A stretch of 64,000 nt of DNA from Candidatus Uabimicrobium amorphum (GCF_009002475.1 NZ_AP019860.1:7933547-7997546); one strand, 5' to 3'; shown: positions 1 to 9,612, counted from the first letter of the stretch. Numbers and translations: made by a program. Notes: generated by a model not told the origin, from the sequence alone.

Positions 1-23
1 CCGAAGAGCTCACTGATAGGTAT

Positions 24-40
24 ATACACAGAGTGTGTAT
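24..40. terminator. Short perfect hairpin near window start
   Basis: Arms ATACACA and TGTGTAT (7 bp) flank a 3-base loop GAG. No T-run follows, so it could be a factor-dependent terminator of a gene left of the window or a chance dyad. The rest of the 1-193 region holds only the 14-bp palindrome at 57-70 and the ribosome binding site of the next gene. Confidence 0.25.
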
Positions 41-56
41 CTTAATAAAGCCACAA

Positions 57-70
57 CACAAAATTTTGTG
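57..70. promoter_or_regulatory. 14-bp perfect palindrome, possible operator
   Basis: CACAAAATTTTGTG is a perfect palindrome about 125 bp upstream of the first gene's start; a second TTTGTGG lies just downstream near position 76. It has the size and symmetry of a dimeric repressor site. In AT-rich DNA this can arise by chance, so confidence is low. Confidence 0.2.
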
Positions 71-193
71 GTTACTTTGTGGTAAAATACCAACAAAATA
101 ATTGTCAAGTTTTGTAGTTGTAGACTGTATAATATAACTAGAAACAACAAAATATGCAACGATTTTTTCAACAACACGTAGTGGGAGAGAGGC

Positions 194-865
194 ATGAAAA
201 TATTTATTTTCACACTATTTTGCATGTGCATAGTAAGCGCACAAGATTTATTTTATGTGGGGGAGATAGATCAATACACCGAGCATAAACTATCAACAGA
301 CGCGAAAGGTAAAACGTTTACCTGTCATGGCAAGATAGAAAAACAAGGTAAATTTTGCTACTTCACAACTTATGCATACAAAAAAAATCTGTTCACCACC
401 AAAAGGTATTATGTAACCAATGACGTGGCTATAAAATCCTCTTGGGTGAAAATTACCGCAAAGTACACAAAGATTGAAGATATGCGTGTGGAAATTGAAG
501 TACAAAAATGTGAGGATCTAAACCAGGAAAAATGGAAAAAAGTATGCAAACTCAGCCAAGTTTTTTTCCATAAAAATTTTGCGGCATTTGATTTAAACCT
601 ATTCAAAAAAACACAGCGTTTTGCACGAGCCATGCAACACTTAAAAAAGAAAGATTTAAACACATCACCTTACATAAAAGACAACGCACCGAAAATTTCT
701 TTTGTCGACCATCAGCAACAAATCATGGCGATATACTGTGGCAAAAGCATTTTATACAAATCGATGATTCGTGGTGATTTCTTGAGCTATCACGTAGTAT
801 ATGATCTAAAAAACGAAAAGATTTTACGTGTATGCGCAACAAACACCGGTTATTTTTTAGAGTAG
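194..865 (+). CDS. Secreted hypothetical protein
   Basis: A 223-residue protein with a clear signal peptide: Lys2 is followed by a hydrophobic core and an Ala-type cleavage site (VSA-QD, about residue 16). The mature part is rich in Lys, Tyr and Phe and has three Cys residues in its first half; I recognise no family. The start is supported by a purine-rich ribosome binding site (GGGAGAGAGG) just upstream. The next gene, a membrane protein, follows at once, so the two probably share a transcript. Periplasmic or exported location is inferred from the leader only. Confidence 0.75.
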   Translation: MKIFIFTLFCMCIVSAQDLFYVGEIDQYTEHKLSTDAKGKTFTCHGKIEKQGKFCYFTTYAYKKNLFTTKRYYVTNDVAIKSSWVKITAKYTKIEDMRVEIEVQKCEDLNQEKWKKVCKLSQVFFHKNFAAFDLNLFKKTQRFARAMQHLKKKDLNTSPYIKDNAPKISFVDHQQQIMAIYCGKSILYKSMIRGDFLSYHVVYDLKNEKILRVCATNTGYFLE

Positions 866-870
866 TTGGA

Positions 871-1299
871 ATGGAAAATTTAAAACGTGCATTGTATGCG
901 TTACTTTGGCCCGCAGCATGCGCTGCTATTGCTTTTTTTGCTATTTTTATCGACATCAATAACAATCTTTTTGATTGGGAACCTAGATTTCATTGGCAAG
1001 ACATACTATGTTTATTGGGTAGCATAATAACGTTAGTCGTACTGTTCTTTTACACAAAAAAGCTCACAACGACAATACCACTGTACTTGGCGATGTTCGC
1101 AAGTATTGCACTTTTGATGTTTGCCTTCTATCTTTTTGTCAGCGAAGGCAGCGTATCTTCGGGATCTTTCATCAATATCTTAAATAGATCTACGGAAAGC
1201 CCGTGGTGGTACAAAGCCATGCGTTCTTTCATACTAGCAACCCCGATTTTTCTATGGTTCAGGGCCTTACACCACTACCAAATAGTCTCCGAACAGTAA
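871..1299 (+). CDS. Small four-helix membrane protein, unknown function
   Basis: From the ATG at 871 the product is 142 residues with about four hydrophobic segments (residues 7-25, 45-62, 68-88 and near 118-133), so it is a small integral membrane protein. An in-frame ATG at 832 exists but would overlap the preceding gene by 34 bp; 871, six bases after that gene's stop, is preferred. No domain is recognised. It ends facing the large kinase gene and is separated from it by a hairpin. Confidence 0.65.
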   Translation: MENLKRALYALLWPAACAAIAFFAIFIDINNNLFDWEPRFHWQDILCLLGSIITLVVLFFYTKKLTTTIPLYLAMFASIALLMFAFYLFVSEGSVSSGSFINILNRSTESPWWYKAMRSFILATPIFLWFRALHHYQIVSEQ

Positions 1300-1367
1300 T
1301 GATTGTATTTTTGCTTCATAATAAACGGAGCACACGATGAGTCTCATAGTTTTGGATAAATATGGCA

Positions 1368-1400
1368 AAGACCTAACTGTTCGTATAGCAATTAGGTCTT
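1368..1400. terminator. Hairpin between convergent genes
   Basis: Arms AAGACCTAA and TTAGGTCTT (9 bp, perfect) enclose a 15-base loop. It lies between the end of the membrane protein gene and the end of the convergent kinase gene, as expected of a bidirectional terminator. There is no U-tract on either side. Confidence 0.5.
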
Positions 1401-1443
1401 GCTCACAAGTGTGTCGATCTAGACGTTACGAAGTTTTAAGGAA

Positions 1444-4400
1444 CTACCAAATTTTTTTAGATGTATACGTCTGAAGTTCTAATGTGTCGCTTACTTCGTA
1501 GTTGAATAGCTTTTTCGAAAGTTCTTGTGGATTGTTACGCAACCATTTCTGAATCTCTTCCTCGGAGATGTCTCTACGTATGCTCATATTCGCCATTTCT
1601 CCAAGTACATGAGAAGAGAACCCCATCATCGCCAATTTTCCCTCATATGTGAAAAATAACTTATCTCCGTTTTTATTAAACGTAAGTCTTGTGGTACGCT
1701 TTTCGCTATTCAGCATTTCATAAACCATCTTTGCTGTTTGTATATTCCAAACTTCTATTCGCCCATCGTTCGGCAAAACAAGAAATTGATTACTGGGGTG
1801 AATTACGGTATAAGACACATCGCGATCAATGACACACAAACGTTTTTGTATGATGGTGTTCCAAACATGAATTTTATTGTCCATACTTTTATACGCAAGT
1901 ATAGAACCATCGTTGCTAAAGTTAGCTTGACCATTGTGCTTCCAAAATTGATCGTGAATCACAAATAATTTCTCTTGTGTTGACATATCCCATACAACAA
2001 TTTTATTGGTCATAGTTTTTGCCGCAACCATATTACCTGAAGCGCTTAACACCACATCTTTTAAATTGTCTGTGTATTCAATATCCTTGAATTGTTGTTT
2101 TTCAAGATCCCACACCACAATACGATTACTGTCGCTCCCAATATAAGCGAAAAAATTCCCATATTGAGAAAAACTAAAAGTGGTTGCACGTATGTGCTTG
2201 GCAATATCGGTCTTTTTACTTGTACCTATTTCATAAGAAACAATATCTCCACCATCAAACATGTAAAACTTGGACGATGTAGGAATTGCTCCGTAGTGTA
2301 TGGATCGATCTGTTACTTTACGAACAAACGCTTGTTTTTTTAAATCATAAAGATGGGTACCATATTTTACCGGTGGAATCACTAGTGCATCATCGTCGGG
2401 CATGACAAAAAAATTGTGAACTTTCTCTTGGTAATGTTTTCTTTTGTCAAGAGAAGTATCCCACAGCTCTATCAAGCGACGATCCTTTTGTGTGGCAAGG
2501 TAGCGTCCTCCCAAAGTAGCGCGTTCGTAATGGTAACGATCGATGGTATAAACCTCCCTATTTTTAACAAGATTCCAAACGAAAACTTCACCTGCGGAAA
2601 CCACCAGATTACCGTCAAGTAGAGATAATGAGTGAATATCTTGGAATTTTTTATCAATGGTATAAAGAAGCTTACTTTCCGGAATACCCCACACTTTTAT
2701 TTCCCCATTCGCATTCGCCGAAATTAACCGCTGTGCGCTATTATCAAAAAGTATATGTTTCACTCCTGTCGAGTGTTTAAACGTATGAGTAATTTTTTTG
2801 GCTTTTGTGTCCCACACTTGTATATCGTCTTTTCTAAAATACCCAACGGCAACTCTGTTTTTCTTCATGGCCAAATAACTACTGCGATCTAACACCGGAT
2901 ATTCTTCATACGTTTTTGTATGGCGATCATAAACACAAAATCCTACCCGTTGATTCCTTTTCTCGTAAATAACAAAGGAAAAAGCTATTTTATTGCCGTC
3001 AACGACTATATCTCGGGGAAAATACCCATTGAAATCGAGCCACTCTTCTTTGACGAATTCTTTTTTCGAAATACTCCAATGTCGAATAACGCATTTTTCT
3101 TTTTCAAGATTCTTTTCTTTTGGCATAAAAACAAATGTATCGTTATCCAAAAAGTATGCAGGAAATTCACTATTGCACTTCTCGAAGCAAACTAGTTTTT
3201 TTCCTGTTTTTACATCCCAAAGTATGGCTCTTCCCAAAAAGCCAATACTGGCCAATACCTTTTCATCAGCAGAAAAAATAAAGCGCTCAATTATAGATTT
3301 ATGAGGTAAGATATCTGTCTTTGGTCCATTTTCTTTCAAACGCCACTTATTTACATAATAAGTAGAAAAGACAACTTCTTTACCATTGGGGGCAAGAGCC
3401 ACAGATTTGATGGATTTACAGGTATCCTCGAAGGTGTAGAGTTTTTTACCCGTGTAAGCGTCAAATGCATGCGGTTGCATTTGGTGTGCCGAGATAATCA
3501 TTTTGCTATCCTCGGAAAAACAACCAAGACGACGCGATTGGTACGTATGAGTTTTACCGTGGCGCCGATACCTAAAGCGATCTTTGAAACATAGATTCAA
3601 TTTTTGTTGCGAAATATCCCACACATGCAAAGAACCATCTGCGATGGCCGCCATTAGTTTTCCGTCAGGGCTAAATATCACACACGCCCCACGATAAAAC
3701 TCTAGCGATGAATCACCCACAATCAATTTTTGATTACGCCAATCCCAAATCTTAATCTCGGTTTTTGATACGGTAGCTAACAACTTTCCTTGCGGGTGAA
3801 AAGCAACACAAAACGTTTTTTCACTGTGGCCCCCCCACGACTTCACCAATTTTTGTTGTTCTACATTCCATAGCTTTACATTACCAGAGGAAGAAATACT
3901 GCTGAGTATTTTAGATTGTGGGTGAAATGAAAGCGTGTGAATTTGCTGTTTGTGGGCTTTCCATTTTTTTATACTACCCTCCTCATTATTACGTACGCTT
4001 ATATTGCCGAGAGCATCTGCCGCGACAAACCATTTACCATCTCGGCTAAAAGCAATGGAGTTTATATGCGTAGTATGTGGCATAGTATCTTCTATATGCT
4101 CACCGGTTTCAGAATTATATACAGAAACAAGGTGTCGATCATGGTCAATACCATAAAGAGTTTTTCCATCAGGACTATAGATCACTTTACTAAGACCGCG
4201 ATGTATATCACCAGCCGTCCATAAACGCCTGTAGTTATGCGAAGAACGCTGTAGCCACTTCGTACCTTCTTGTCGCGCCTTTTCAATTTTTTTGCCTGTG
4301 AGCCCTTGTAAAAAAGTCAAACTATTCGCAGAAAGTGCACCACAATCTCTCCATAGTCCTTTCTTCGCAAACCTTTTCCCTTGGGCTAAAGAAATTTTGG

Positions 4401-5505
4401 CTAAGAGTAGTTTGGCTTCTGTTGCTTGATGTTGCGCTTTTTGCTTCGCCTCTTCTTCTTGGTTTTTGGCGGCAATTGCGATTTCTTGTTCGTGGTATAA
4501 AGAATAAATATGCCACGAAATCAAACACAAGATAAACAAAACAAGACCAGACACCACAGAACACGCCAATTTATTGCGCATAAAAAATTTACGCACACGA
4601 ATCATTGTAGAACTAGGTTTCGCCTTAATAGGGAGATTTTTGTTAAAGTTCCCCAAGTCTGTAGCAGCGTCTTCCGCACTTGCATAACGATAACGCGGAG
4701 ACTTTTCCATGCATTTTAAACAGATTGCTTCGAGTTCGACGGGAATTTCCGAATTGAGGGTTCTCGGTTCCACAGGCTCTGTGTTGTTTACCTGAGCAAA
4801 AATGTTTTCCCCTTGAAAAGGAGGACGACCAGTAAGAATGTGATATAATGTGGCACCTAAAGAATACACATCGCTACGCCCAGTCACCTCAATACCTGCT
4901 GCTTGTTCAGGAGACATGTAGGCAAGAGAACCAACAATATTGCCCGAGCGTGTTACATAAGCACTGTTTGTTGTCATTTTCGCCAAACCAAAATCCATAA
5001 TTTTAGGTTGGTGATAGCGATCGATCATGACATTACTCGGTTTTAAATCGCGATGGACAATTTCACGCTTGTGAATTTCGGCAACCGCCATAAATATTTG
5101 TTCAAATATCTTTGCGATTTGCGACCAATCGTTCTTACCTATGAGCGAGTCGATTGTTTCACCTTCGATATACTCCATTGCATAGTACTCAACAGGTGTA
5201 TCGTCAAAAGAAATGAACTGCACAATGTTGGGGTGTTGTAACCTAGCCAAGGCTTTTATTTCTTGTAAAAACCTTTGTTTTTGACTAACGGAGGCTTGTT
5301 GATCGTTCAGAATCAATTTCAAGGCAACCTTGCGATCGGTTTGCATATCTCGGGCAAGATATATAACGCCCATTCCTCCCGCGCCTATTTTGGAAATAAT
5401 TTCAAAATGAGACAACATATCACCAGGTTTCAGTGAGCGTTCTTCACTAGAGGTGCGAACATTTACACGTAGAGGATTTGTTTCAGGAATAGATTCAATC
5501 ATCAT
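1444..5505 (-). CDS. Transmembrane Ser/Thr kinase with WD40 propeller
   Basis: A 1353-residue Hanks-type kinase. The catalytic domain (about residues 33-290) is complete: glycine loop G41AGGMGVIY, Lys63 in VALK, HRDLKPSN at 151-158, DFG at 171-173, SPE at 198-200. A single membrane helix follows at about 313-334, then a Glu/Gln/Ala-rich coiled coil (337-370). The remainder (about 425-1290) is a long series of WD40-like repeats with recurrent [VI]W[DN] ends, enough for two propellers. The kinase should be cytoplasmic and the WD40 part extracytoplasmic, though topology is inferred. This is a classic planctomycete signalling architecture. It lies 65 bp downstream of a sigma-factor-like gene on the same strand, so the two are probably co-transcribed and may work together. 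The substrate is unknown. Confidence 0.93.
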   Translation of the reverse strand: MMIESIPETNPLRVNVRTSSEERSLKPGDMLSHFEIISKIGAGGMGVIYLARDMQTDRKVALKLILNDQQASVSQKQRFLQEIKALARLQHPNIVQFISFDDTPVEYYAMEYIEGETIDSLIGKNDWSQIAKIFEQIFMAVAEIHKREIVHRDLKPSNVMIDRYHQPKIMDFGLAKMTTNSAYVTRSGNIVGSLAYMSPEQAAGIEVTGRSDVYSLGATLYHILTGRPPFQGENIFAQVNNTEPVEPRTLNSEIPVELEAICLKCMEKSPRYRYASAEDAATDLGNFNKNLPIKAKPSSTMIRVRKFFMRNKLACSVVSGLVLFILCLISWHIYSLYHEQEIAIAAKNQEEEAKQKAQHQATEAKLLLAKISLAQGKRFAKKGLWRDCGALSANSLTFLQGLTGKKIEKARQEGTKWLQRSSHNYRRLWTAGDIHRGLSKVIYSPDGKTLYGIDHDRHLVSVYNSETGEHIEDTMPHTTHINSIAFSRDGKWFVAADALGNISVRNNEEGSIKKWKAHKQQIHTLSFHPQSKILSSISSSGNVKLWNVEQQKLVKSWGGHSEKTFCVAFHPQGKLLATVSKTEIKIWDWRNQKLIVGDSSLEFYRGACVIFSPDGKLMAAIADGSLHVWDISQQKLNLCFKDRFRYRRHGKTHTYQSRRLGCFSEDSKMIISAHQMQPHAFDAYTGKKLYTFEDTCKSIKSVALAPNGKEVVFSTYYVNKWRLKENGPKTDILPHKSIIERFIFSADEKVLASIGFLGRAILWDVKTGKKLVCFEKCNSEFPAYFLDNDTFVFMPKEKNLEKEKCVIRHWSISKKEFVKEEWLDFNGYFPRDIVVDGNKIAFSFVIYEKRNQRVGFCVYDRHTKTYEEYPVLDRSSYLAMKKNRVAVGYFRKDDIQVWDTKAKKITHTFKHSTGVKHILFDNSAQRLISANANGEIKVWGIPESKLLYTIDKKFQDIHSLSLLDGNLVVSAGEVFVWNLVKNREVYTIDRYHYERATLGGRYLATQKDRRLIELWDTSLDKRKHYQEKVHNFFVMPDDDALVIPPVKYGTHLYDLKKQAFVRKVTDRSIHYGAIPTSSKFYMFDGGDIVSYEIGTSKKTDIAKHIRATTFSFSQYGNFFAYIGSDSNRIVVWDLEKQQFKDIEYTDNLKDVVLSASGNMVAAKTMTNKIVVWDMSTQEKLFVIHDQFWKHNGQANFSNDGSILAYKSMDNKIHVWNTIIQKRLCVIDRDVSYTVIHPSNQFLVLPNDGRIEVWNIQTAKMVYEMLNSEKRTTRLTFNKNGDKLFFTYEGKLAMMGFSSHVLGEMANMSIRRDISEEEIQKWLRNNPQELSKKLFNYEVSDTLELQTYTSKKIW

Positions 5506-5569
5506 AATATTTCTCCTAAAAAATTATTGTTTTGCAAACCTATCCCTGCGATTTTGGAAAAAGGGTACA

Positions 5570-6271
5570 CTAAAAATTTTTTAAATTTTCAAAGTAGCTC
5601 ATTTCTTGCTCTTGGCAATCTTCTCCCATGGCAAGTTGACAAATCTGATGCTTTAATTTCTCTTGAAAATCTTGCCATAAATTTTTATTGCGCTTACGCC
5701 ACTGCTTTGCTGCATTTTTGTTATTCTCTTCATGATCACTGTTGATCGACAATATCGCAGCCAGTTCTCCGGGCTTAGGCCATTTTCCATGTTCCCAAAT
5801 CCATTTCACAACATCGCGCTGTCTTCCTTTGTATCCTTCCAGAACACGAAGAGAAATAGTTTGCAAAATTTCAAACGACAAACTATCCCAATCCGAATCT
5901 TGCGATGCCTTAGGATCTTCGCTCAAATGTTCACAAAGAGGAACATCCTTTTGCTTTTTCATGTAATCACTGAGTGCATCTTTTACTAGACGCTTCAAGA
6001 TAGCGCGAAAACTTACTCCGTCCTGTTTTTTAAAACTCCAGCGAAAACCTTTTTCGTAAACAACAGAAGCTATTTCCTCCGCCTTATATATATGATCCTT
6101 GCGCCACCCGGCTTTTTTCAAAATGTAGTTAATAATAGGTGTGTGGTAACGGTGATAGAATTTTCGCCAACATTCTTGGTATTGTTCGTGATCAGGAGCC
6201 CCAAGCCATTTGACATATTCAGAATGTGTAGAAACGTATTTTAGGTTTTGGTGCTTTTTTTCTAAAGACAT
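5570..6271 (-). CDS. Divergent ECF-type sigma factor
   Basis: The start is taken at the internal ATG at 6271 because AAGGA lies about nine bases upstream; an ATG at 6292 is in frame but lacks this. The 233-residue product resembles planctomycete ECF sigma factors: a region-2-like stretch beginning YHTPIINYILKKAGW, the helix AEEIASVVYEKGFRW where ECF factors have a VQE-type core-binding helix, then FRAILKRLVKDALSDYMKK. The C-terminal part, with GKWPKPGELAAIL, resembles a region-4 helix-turn-helix but is weak. The gene sits directly upstream of the WD40 kinase, a pairing typical of planctomycete ECF groups where the kinase may control the sigma factor. Family assignment is by pattern only. Confidence 0.6.
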   Translation of the reverse strand: MSLEKKHQNLKYVSTHSEYVKWLGAPDHEQYQECWRKFYHRYHTPIINYILKKAGWRKDHIYKAEEIASVVYEKGFRWSFKKQDGVSFRAILKRLVKDALSDYMKKQKDVPLCEHLSEDPKASQDSDWDSLSFEILQTISLRVLEGYKGRQRDVVKWIWEHGKWPKPGELAAILSINSDHEENNKNAAKQWRKRNKNLWQDFQEKLKHQICQLAMGEDCQEQEMSYFENLKNF

Positions 6272-6374
6272 AACGGAATTCCTTAAATACATTTATCTAT
6301 ACCTTGTGAAATTTTTGCAAAACCACCAAAGGCAATTTTGCAAAAACTTCACTGGTCGTGATTCTTCTTAAGAA

Positions 6375-6686
6375 TTAATTGATAGAAAAAAGTGCCTCAA
6401 AACCTTCAAATTTCGGATGAGTCACATAAGCTTCGCGCGGCATTTTTGCTTTTTTGTGCGCCTTGACAAATTGTTCGGATTTCGTCCAATTTTCGAAATC
6501 TGCCTTTGATTGCCAAGTGGTATACGAAGAATACAAACGTACTCCATCGGTGACGTCACCGCGCAACAGATGAAATTGCAAAAACCCCGGGGTTTCCTTC
6601 AAATGAGAATCTCTTTCTCCCCACAATTTTTCAAAATCAGCGGCAAACTCTTCTCGAACTTGAAAACGGTTCATTCCAACATACAT
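6375..6686 (-). CDS. ABM-family monooxygenase, HmoA/IsdG-like
   Basis: A 103-residue protein of the antibiotic-biosynthesis-monooxygenase (dimeric alpha/beta barrel) fold. It keeps the three residues that define haem-degrading IsdG/HmoA enzymes at near-identical spacing: Asn6, Trp67 and His77 (IsdG uses Asn7, Trp67, His77). Other family marks are PGF at 33-35 and YTTW at 55-58. The likely role is oxidative release of iron from haem in the cytoplasm. No haem uptake genes are near. It is a single gene upstream of the sigma-kinase pair on the same strand, with an 80-120 bp gap, so probably separately transcribed. Confidence 0.8.
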   Translation of the reverse strand: MYVGMNRFQVREEFAADFEKLWGERDSHLKETPGFLQFHLLRGDVTDGVRLYSSYTTWQSKADFENWTKSEQFVKAHKKAKMPREAYVTHPKFEGFEALFSIN

Positions 6687-6882
6687 TTTTAGTTCCTTTC
6701 AATTTTGCGAATAGTTTTAAAATGCGACAACTAAAAATACTCTGTGAATTTAATTCTAACAAAACACATAAGAATAGGTATCACAAATATATTTTTCACC
6801 TATTATGAATAATTACCCATCTTCATTGTCTGTATCAATAGTATTTCGTAATAAAAGTATAGGTTTACACTGGGAGCCAGAA

Positions 6883-7845
6883 ATGAAGTGGTATTTTTAT
6901 ATATTTTTATGGTGTTGTCATCTTCATGCTGATGGACAATTTCGCAAGATAAAGGTTTGTTTCACTAGCGACTACGACACCACAAAACCAATCACCGTAG
7001 ACCAAGTTTTTCTCAATAAATATCCGCTACGTAACGGTGAAAAAATACGCATAGGAAAACACCGCATTGATGCGAAAAAACCAGGGTATAAAAGTATTAG
7101 CGAAAACATAGTCGTGCGCTTTTCCGATAAGCCATTTATTTATAAACGCAAACTGAGGTCCTCTCCCAGACAAGTGATCGCCAATATCCATGCCTCTTTT
7201 CCGCAAATGCGTATCCGTCCTGAAAAATTAACCCTAAATGGTAAACCTGTATTAGGACAATGTTTCAAGCCGGGCAAATACCGTCTGCAAATACAACGTC
7301 GCGGTTATATTCCCGTTGACAAAATAATCGAAATTCCACCCGCAGAACAGCCTTATACCATCTCATACATGTTAGATCCCAAAGATGTGATACTCGTATG
7401 GAACATTACCTATGATGTTCCTCCCGAAAGCAATAGTAAATACGTACTGCGCTTACAAAGAGACGTATGCTCCACCTACACCAACAATACCCAAAAAGTT
7501 TCTCCAGAAAACTACACGTATACCATTACCCAGCCAGGGTACCAAACAGTGAAAAAAAACTTATTGGTTATGCCACGTGAAACGCCTTATGTGATCCATC
7601 AACGTTTGATTGCGCAAAAAAGAAATGTTGTAGTAAATGTGGTAGATGAAAATGGTAGATTTGTGGTCATTGATATGATTAAATTTGACGGTTTTATGTT
7701 AGACAAAACGACATTAATAAAACCTGGTGTTTACGAAATGGCGATTGAGAAAGTTGGCTATGCGCCTATTGATAAGAAAGTGAAAGTCTTGGCTAGTGAC
7801 AAAGATTTTGTTATCTATGAAGAACTACAGCTTTGCTCGCAGTAA
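6883..7845 (+). CDS. Secreted PEGA-like repeat protein
   Basis: The start at 6883 is chosen over an in-frame ATG at 6805 because GGGAG lies six bases upstream and the product then opens with a signal peptide (MKWYFYIFLWCCHLHADG). The 320-residue mature protein consists of about four beta-rich units, each ending in a pattern such as PGKYRLQIQRRGYIPVDK or PGVYEMAIEKVGYAPIDK, which is the PEGA-type (surface-layer associated) repeat. Such repeats usually mediate envelope or carbohydrate contacts. Function beyond that is unknown. It converges on a kinase gene across a strong hairpin. Confidence 0.7.
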   Translation: MKWYFYIFLWCCHLHADGQFRKIKVCFTSDYDTTKPITVDQVFLNKYPLRNGEKIRIGKHRIDAKKPGYKSISENIVVRFSDKPFIYKRKLRSSPRQVIANIHASFPQMRIRPEKLTLNGKPVLGQCFKPGKYRLQIQRRGYIPVDKIIEIPPAEQPYTISYMLDPKDVILVWNITYDVPPESNSKYVLRLQRDVCSTYTNNTQKVSPENYTYTITQPGYQTVKKNLLVMPRETPYVIHQRLIAQKRNVVVNVVDENGRFVVIDMIKFDGFMLDKTTLIKPGVYEMAIEKVGYAPIDKKVKVLASDKDFVIYEELQLCSQ

Positions 7846-7846
7846 A

Positions 7847-7878
7847 ATGGTACTCTCAAACATACCTAAGAGTACCAT
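7847..7878. terminator. Bidirectional terminator-like hairpin
   Basis: Perfect 10-bp arms ATGGTACTCT and AGAGTACCAT with a 12-base loop, placed exactly between the stop of the PEGA-like gene and the stop of the convergent kinase gene. No U-tract follows on either strand. Confidence 0.7.
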
Positions 7879-7903
7879 ATAGAAAACGACTCGCCCACAA
7901 TTT

Positions 7904-9457
7904 TCACTGCCAATACGTTGTACTTTCCGCTCCCAGAATATTCGCCCGCCACCATTCTTCTGCGAGTACTTGGTTCCACTCCCTGGCATAACCCAATTTT
8001 TCTAAACCAACATAAACATCCTTGACCGACGCGGGTCTATTCTCGGGTTCTTTCTCCAAACAGCGCATAACAAGATCGTCTAGCTCCTCGGGAAAATCCT
8101 CTATAAATTCGCAAATTCTCTTTGGTTCACTTGAGGCATGTGCCAAAACTGTTGCCAGTATATTGTCTTTAAAAAAGACAAAGCGGCCGGTAAAAATCCA
8201 ATATGCAACACATCCAAGTAAATAAATATCGGTGCGTGCGTCGATGTCACCTTTCTCGCGATGGATCATCTCCGGAGCGATAAATGTCGGTGTACCGTTA
8301 ATGACGTTTTCCTGAGTAATTTTTTGCGAATCCCAATCTCGCTTCACCATACCGAAATCCAAAACTTTCACAAAGTCGTATTCGCAACCTCTACGTGACA
8401 AAAATATGTTTCCTGGTTTTATGTCACGGTGTACTAAGCCTTTGTTATGCGCTTCCATTAACGACTTACAAATTTGTTGGAGTACATAGACACCACGTGC
8501 GATGGGAAAGTGTCCATATTTATCGACAAAGTCGTCCAAATCAAGCCCCTTGAGAAGCTCCATTGCGTAGTAAAAGTCACCCGAATTTGTTATGCCAAAG
8601 TCGTATATTTGTACAGTATGTGGCGAATCGAGTTTGGCGATCGCTTCGGCCTCCCGTTCAAAGCGCACCACGGCATCTTCTGAGGTTTCATTTACATCTG
8701 GACGCACTAATTTTACCGCTGCAGGACGCGCGAGCATTTGGTGTTCGGCGTGCCAAACTTCTCCCATTCCACCACTAGCTAGTTTATCGATTAGCTTATA
8801 ACGACCAACATTTTTCGCGTCCAAAACTTCCTTACGCAACGAATAAATCACATAAGAACCGGAACAGGAAATTATGGCACCAAAGAGAAAATAGGTCACC
8901 GTCCATAGGTTGACCAAATCGAGAGAATTGTGCGAAAAATTTACCCATATTGCGGTAACAAAATATCCACTGGCCGTGACAGCGACAAACACTAATGTAC
9001 GTCGCCAATTGTTGGGTAAAAATAGTCCATACACCACAATAATATTCACTAAGCCCGAACACAAATACACTTGATTCAATGTTACCGCAGCAAAATCCCC
9101 TTTATTGCCCATCGCAATAATCACCGAAAAATATTTTGCAATAAGCAATAGTACCATCGAACCAAACACAAATACCTCCATCATCCGCAAAAAGCGCAGA
9201 GAAAATGGACGTATCATCAACACTCCCGTACTCACCGCCAGGAGACACAGAGTAACCAACTGTTGCCCCATCGGCTGGTCCTGAGCATAAAGACCACGTA
9301 TGTAAAAAATAGCCACACCAAAAAACATGACAAACGAAACGGCCTTAAGTCTTTTTTGTAATAAATCTTTATCTAGAATCGAATTATTGACAGGTGTTGT
9401 TGTTTGAAACTTGACGTCTTTGTTGCACTTGTATTCACACTCTACAGTTTCTATCAT
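7904..9457 (-). CDS. Ser/Thr kinase with N-terminal polytopic membrane domain
   Basis: A 517-residue kinase in which the membrane part comes first. Residues about 38-205 contain roughly six hydrophobic helices; the kinase domain follows at 219-490. All catalytic marks are present: ASGGMGEVW at 227-235, Lys249, HRDIKPGN at 343-350, DFG at 367-369, APE at 394-396. The arrangement suggests a membrane sensor that signals to the cytoplasmic kinase. A purine-rich stretch lies just before the ATG. The upstream same-strand neighbour is a TPR protein with a degenerate kinase N-lobe, 156 bp away. The signal and substrate cannot be seen. Confidence 0.92.
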   Translation of the reverse strand: MIETVECEYKCNKDVKFQTTTPVNNSILDKDLLQKRLKAVSFVMFFGVAIFYIRGLYAQDQPMGQQLVTLCLLAVSTGVLMIRPFSLRFLRMMEVFVFGSMVLLLIAKYFSVIIAMGNKGDFAAVTLNQVYLCSGLVNIIVVYGLFLPNNWRRTLVFVAVTASGYFVTAIWVNFSHNSLDLVNLWTVTYFLFGAIISCSGSYVIYSLRKEVLDAKNVGRYKLIDKLASGGMGEVWHAEHQMLARPAAVKLVRPDVNETSEDAVVRFEREAEAIAKLDSPHTVQIYDFGITNSGDFYYAMELLKGLDLDDFVDKYGHFPIARGVYVLQQICKSLMEAHNKGLVHRDIKPGNIFLSRRGCEYDFVKVLDFGMVKRDWDSQKITQENVINGTPTFIAPEMIHREKGDIDARTDIYLLGCVAYWIFTGRFVFFKDNILATVLAHASSEPKRICEFIEDFPEELDDLVMRCLEKEPENRPASVKDVYVGLEKLGYAREWNQVLAEEWWRANILGAESTTYWQ

Positions 9458-9612
9458 CTTGAGCTCCTAAGGTTGACAGGCGAGAATAGTTATAGAGGAT
9501 AATATCGCACATTTCTAGATAATATCAAGTGTTATGTATCCGAATGTAATATTTAAACCTACGAAATAAAATGATTTGCGTTGCGATCTAATTATATTCA
9601 TCTCTAGACAAG

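Noticed and set aside
10..231. 73-codon open frame on the minus strand
   Set aside because: Low-complexity hydrophobic translation in AT-rich intergenic DNA, no ribosome binding site, and it overlaps the start of the secreted protein gene at 194.
1337..1474. 45-codon ORF with GGAG upstream
   Set aside because: It spans the convergent hairpin and runs into the 3' end of the kinase gene; the product is not recognisable. The ribosome binding site makes it a weak possibility only.
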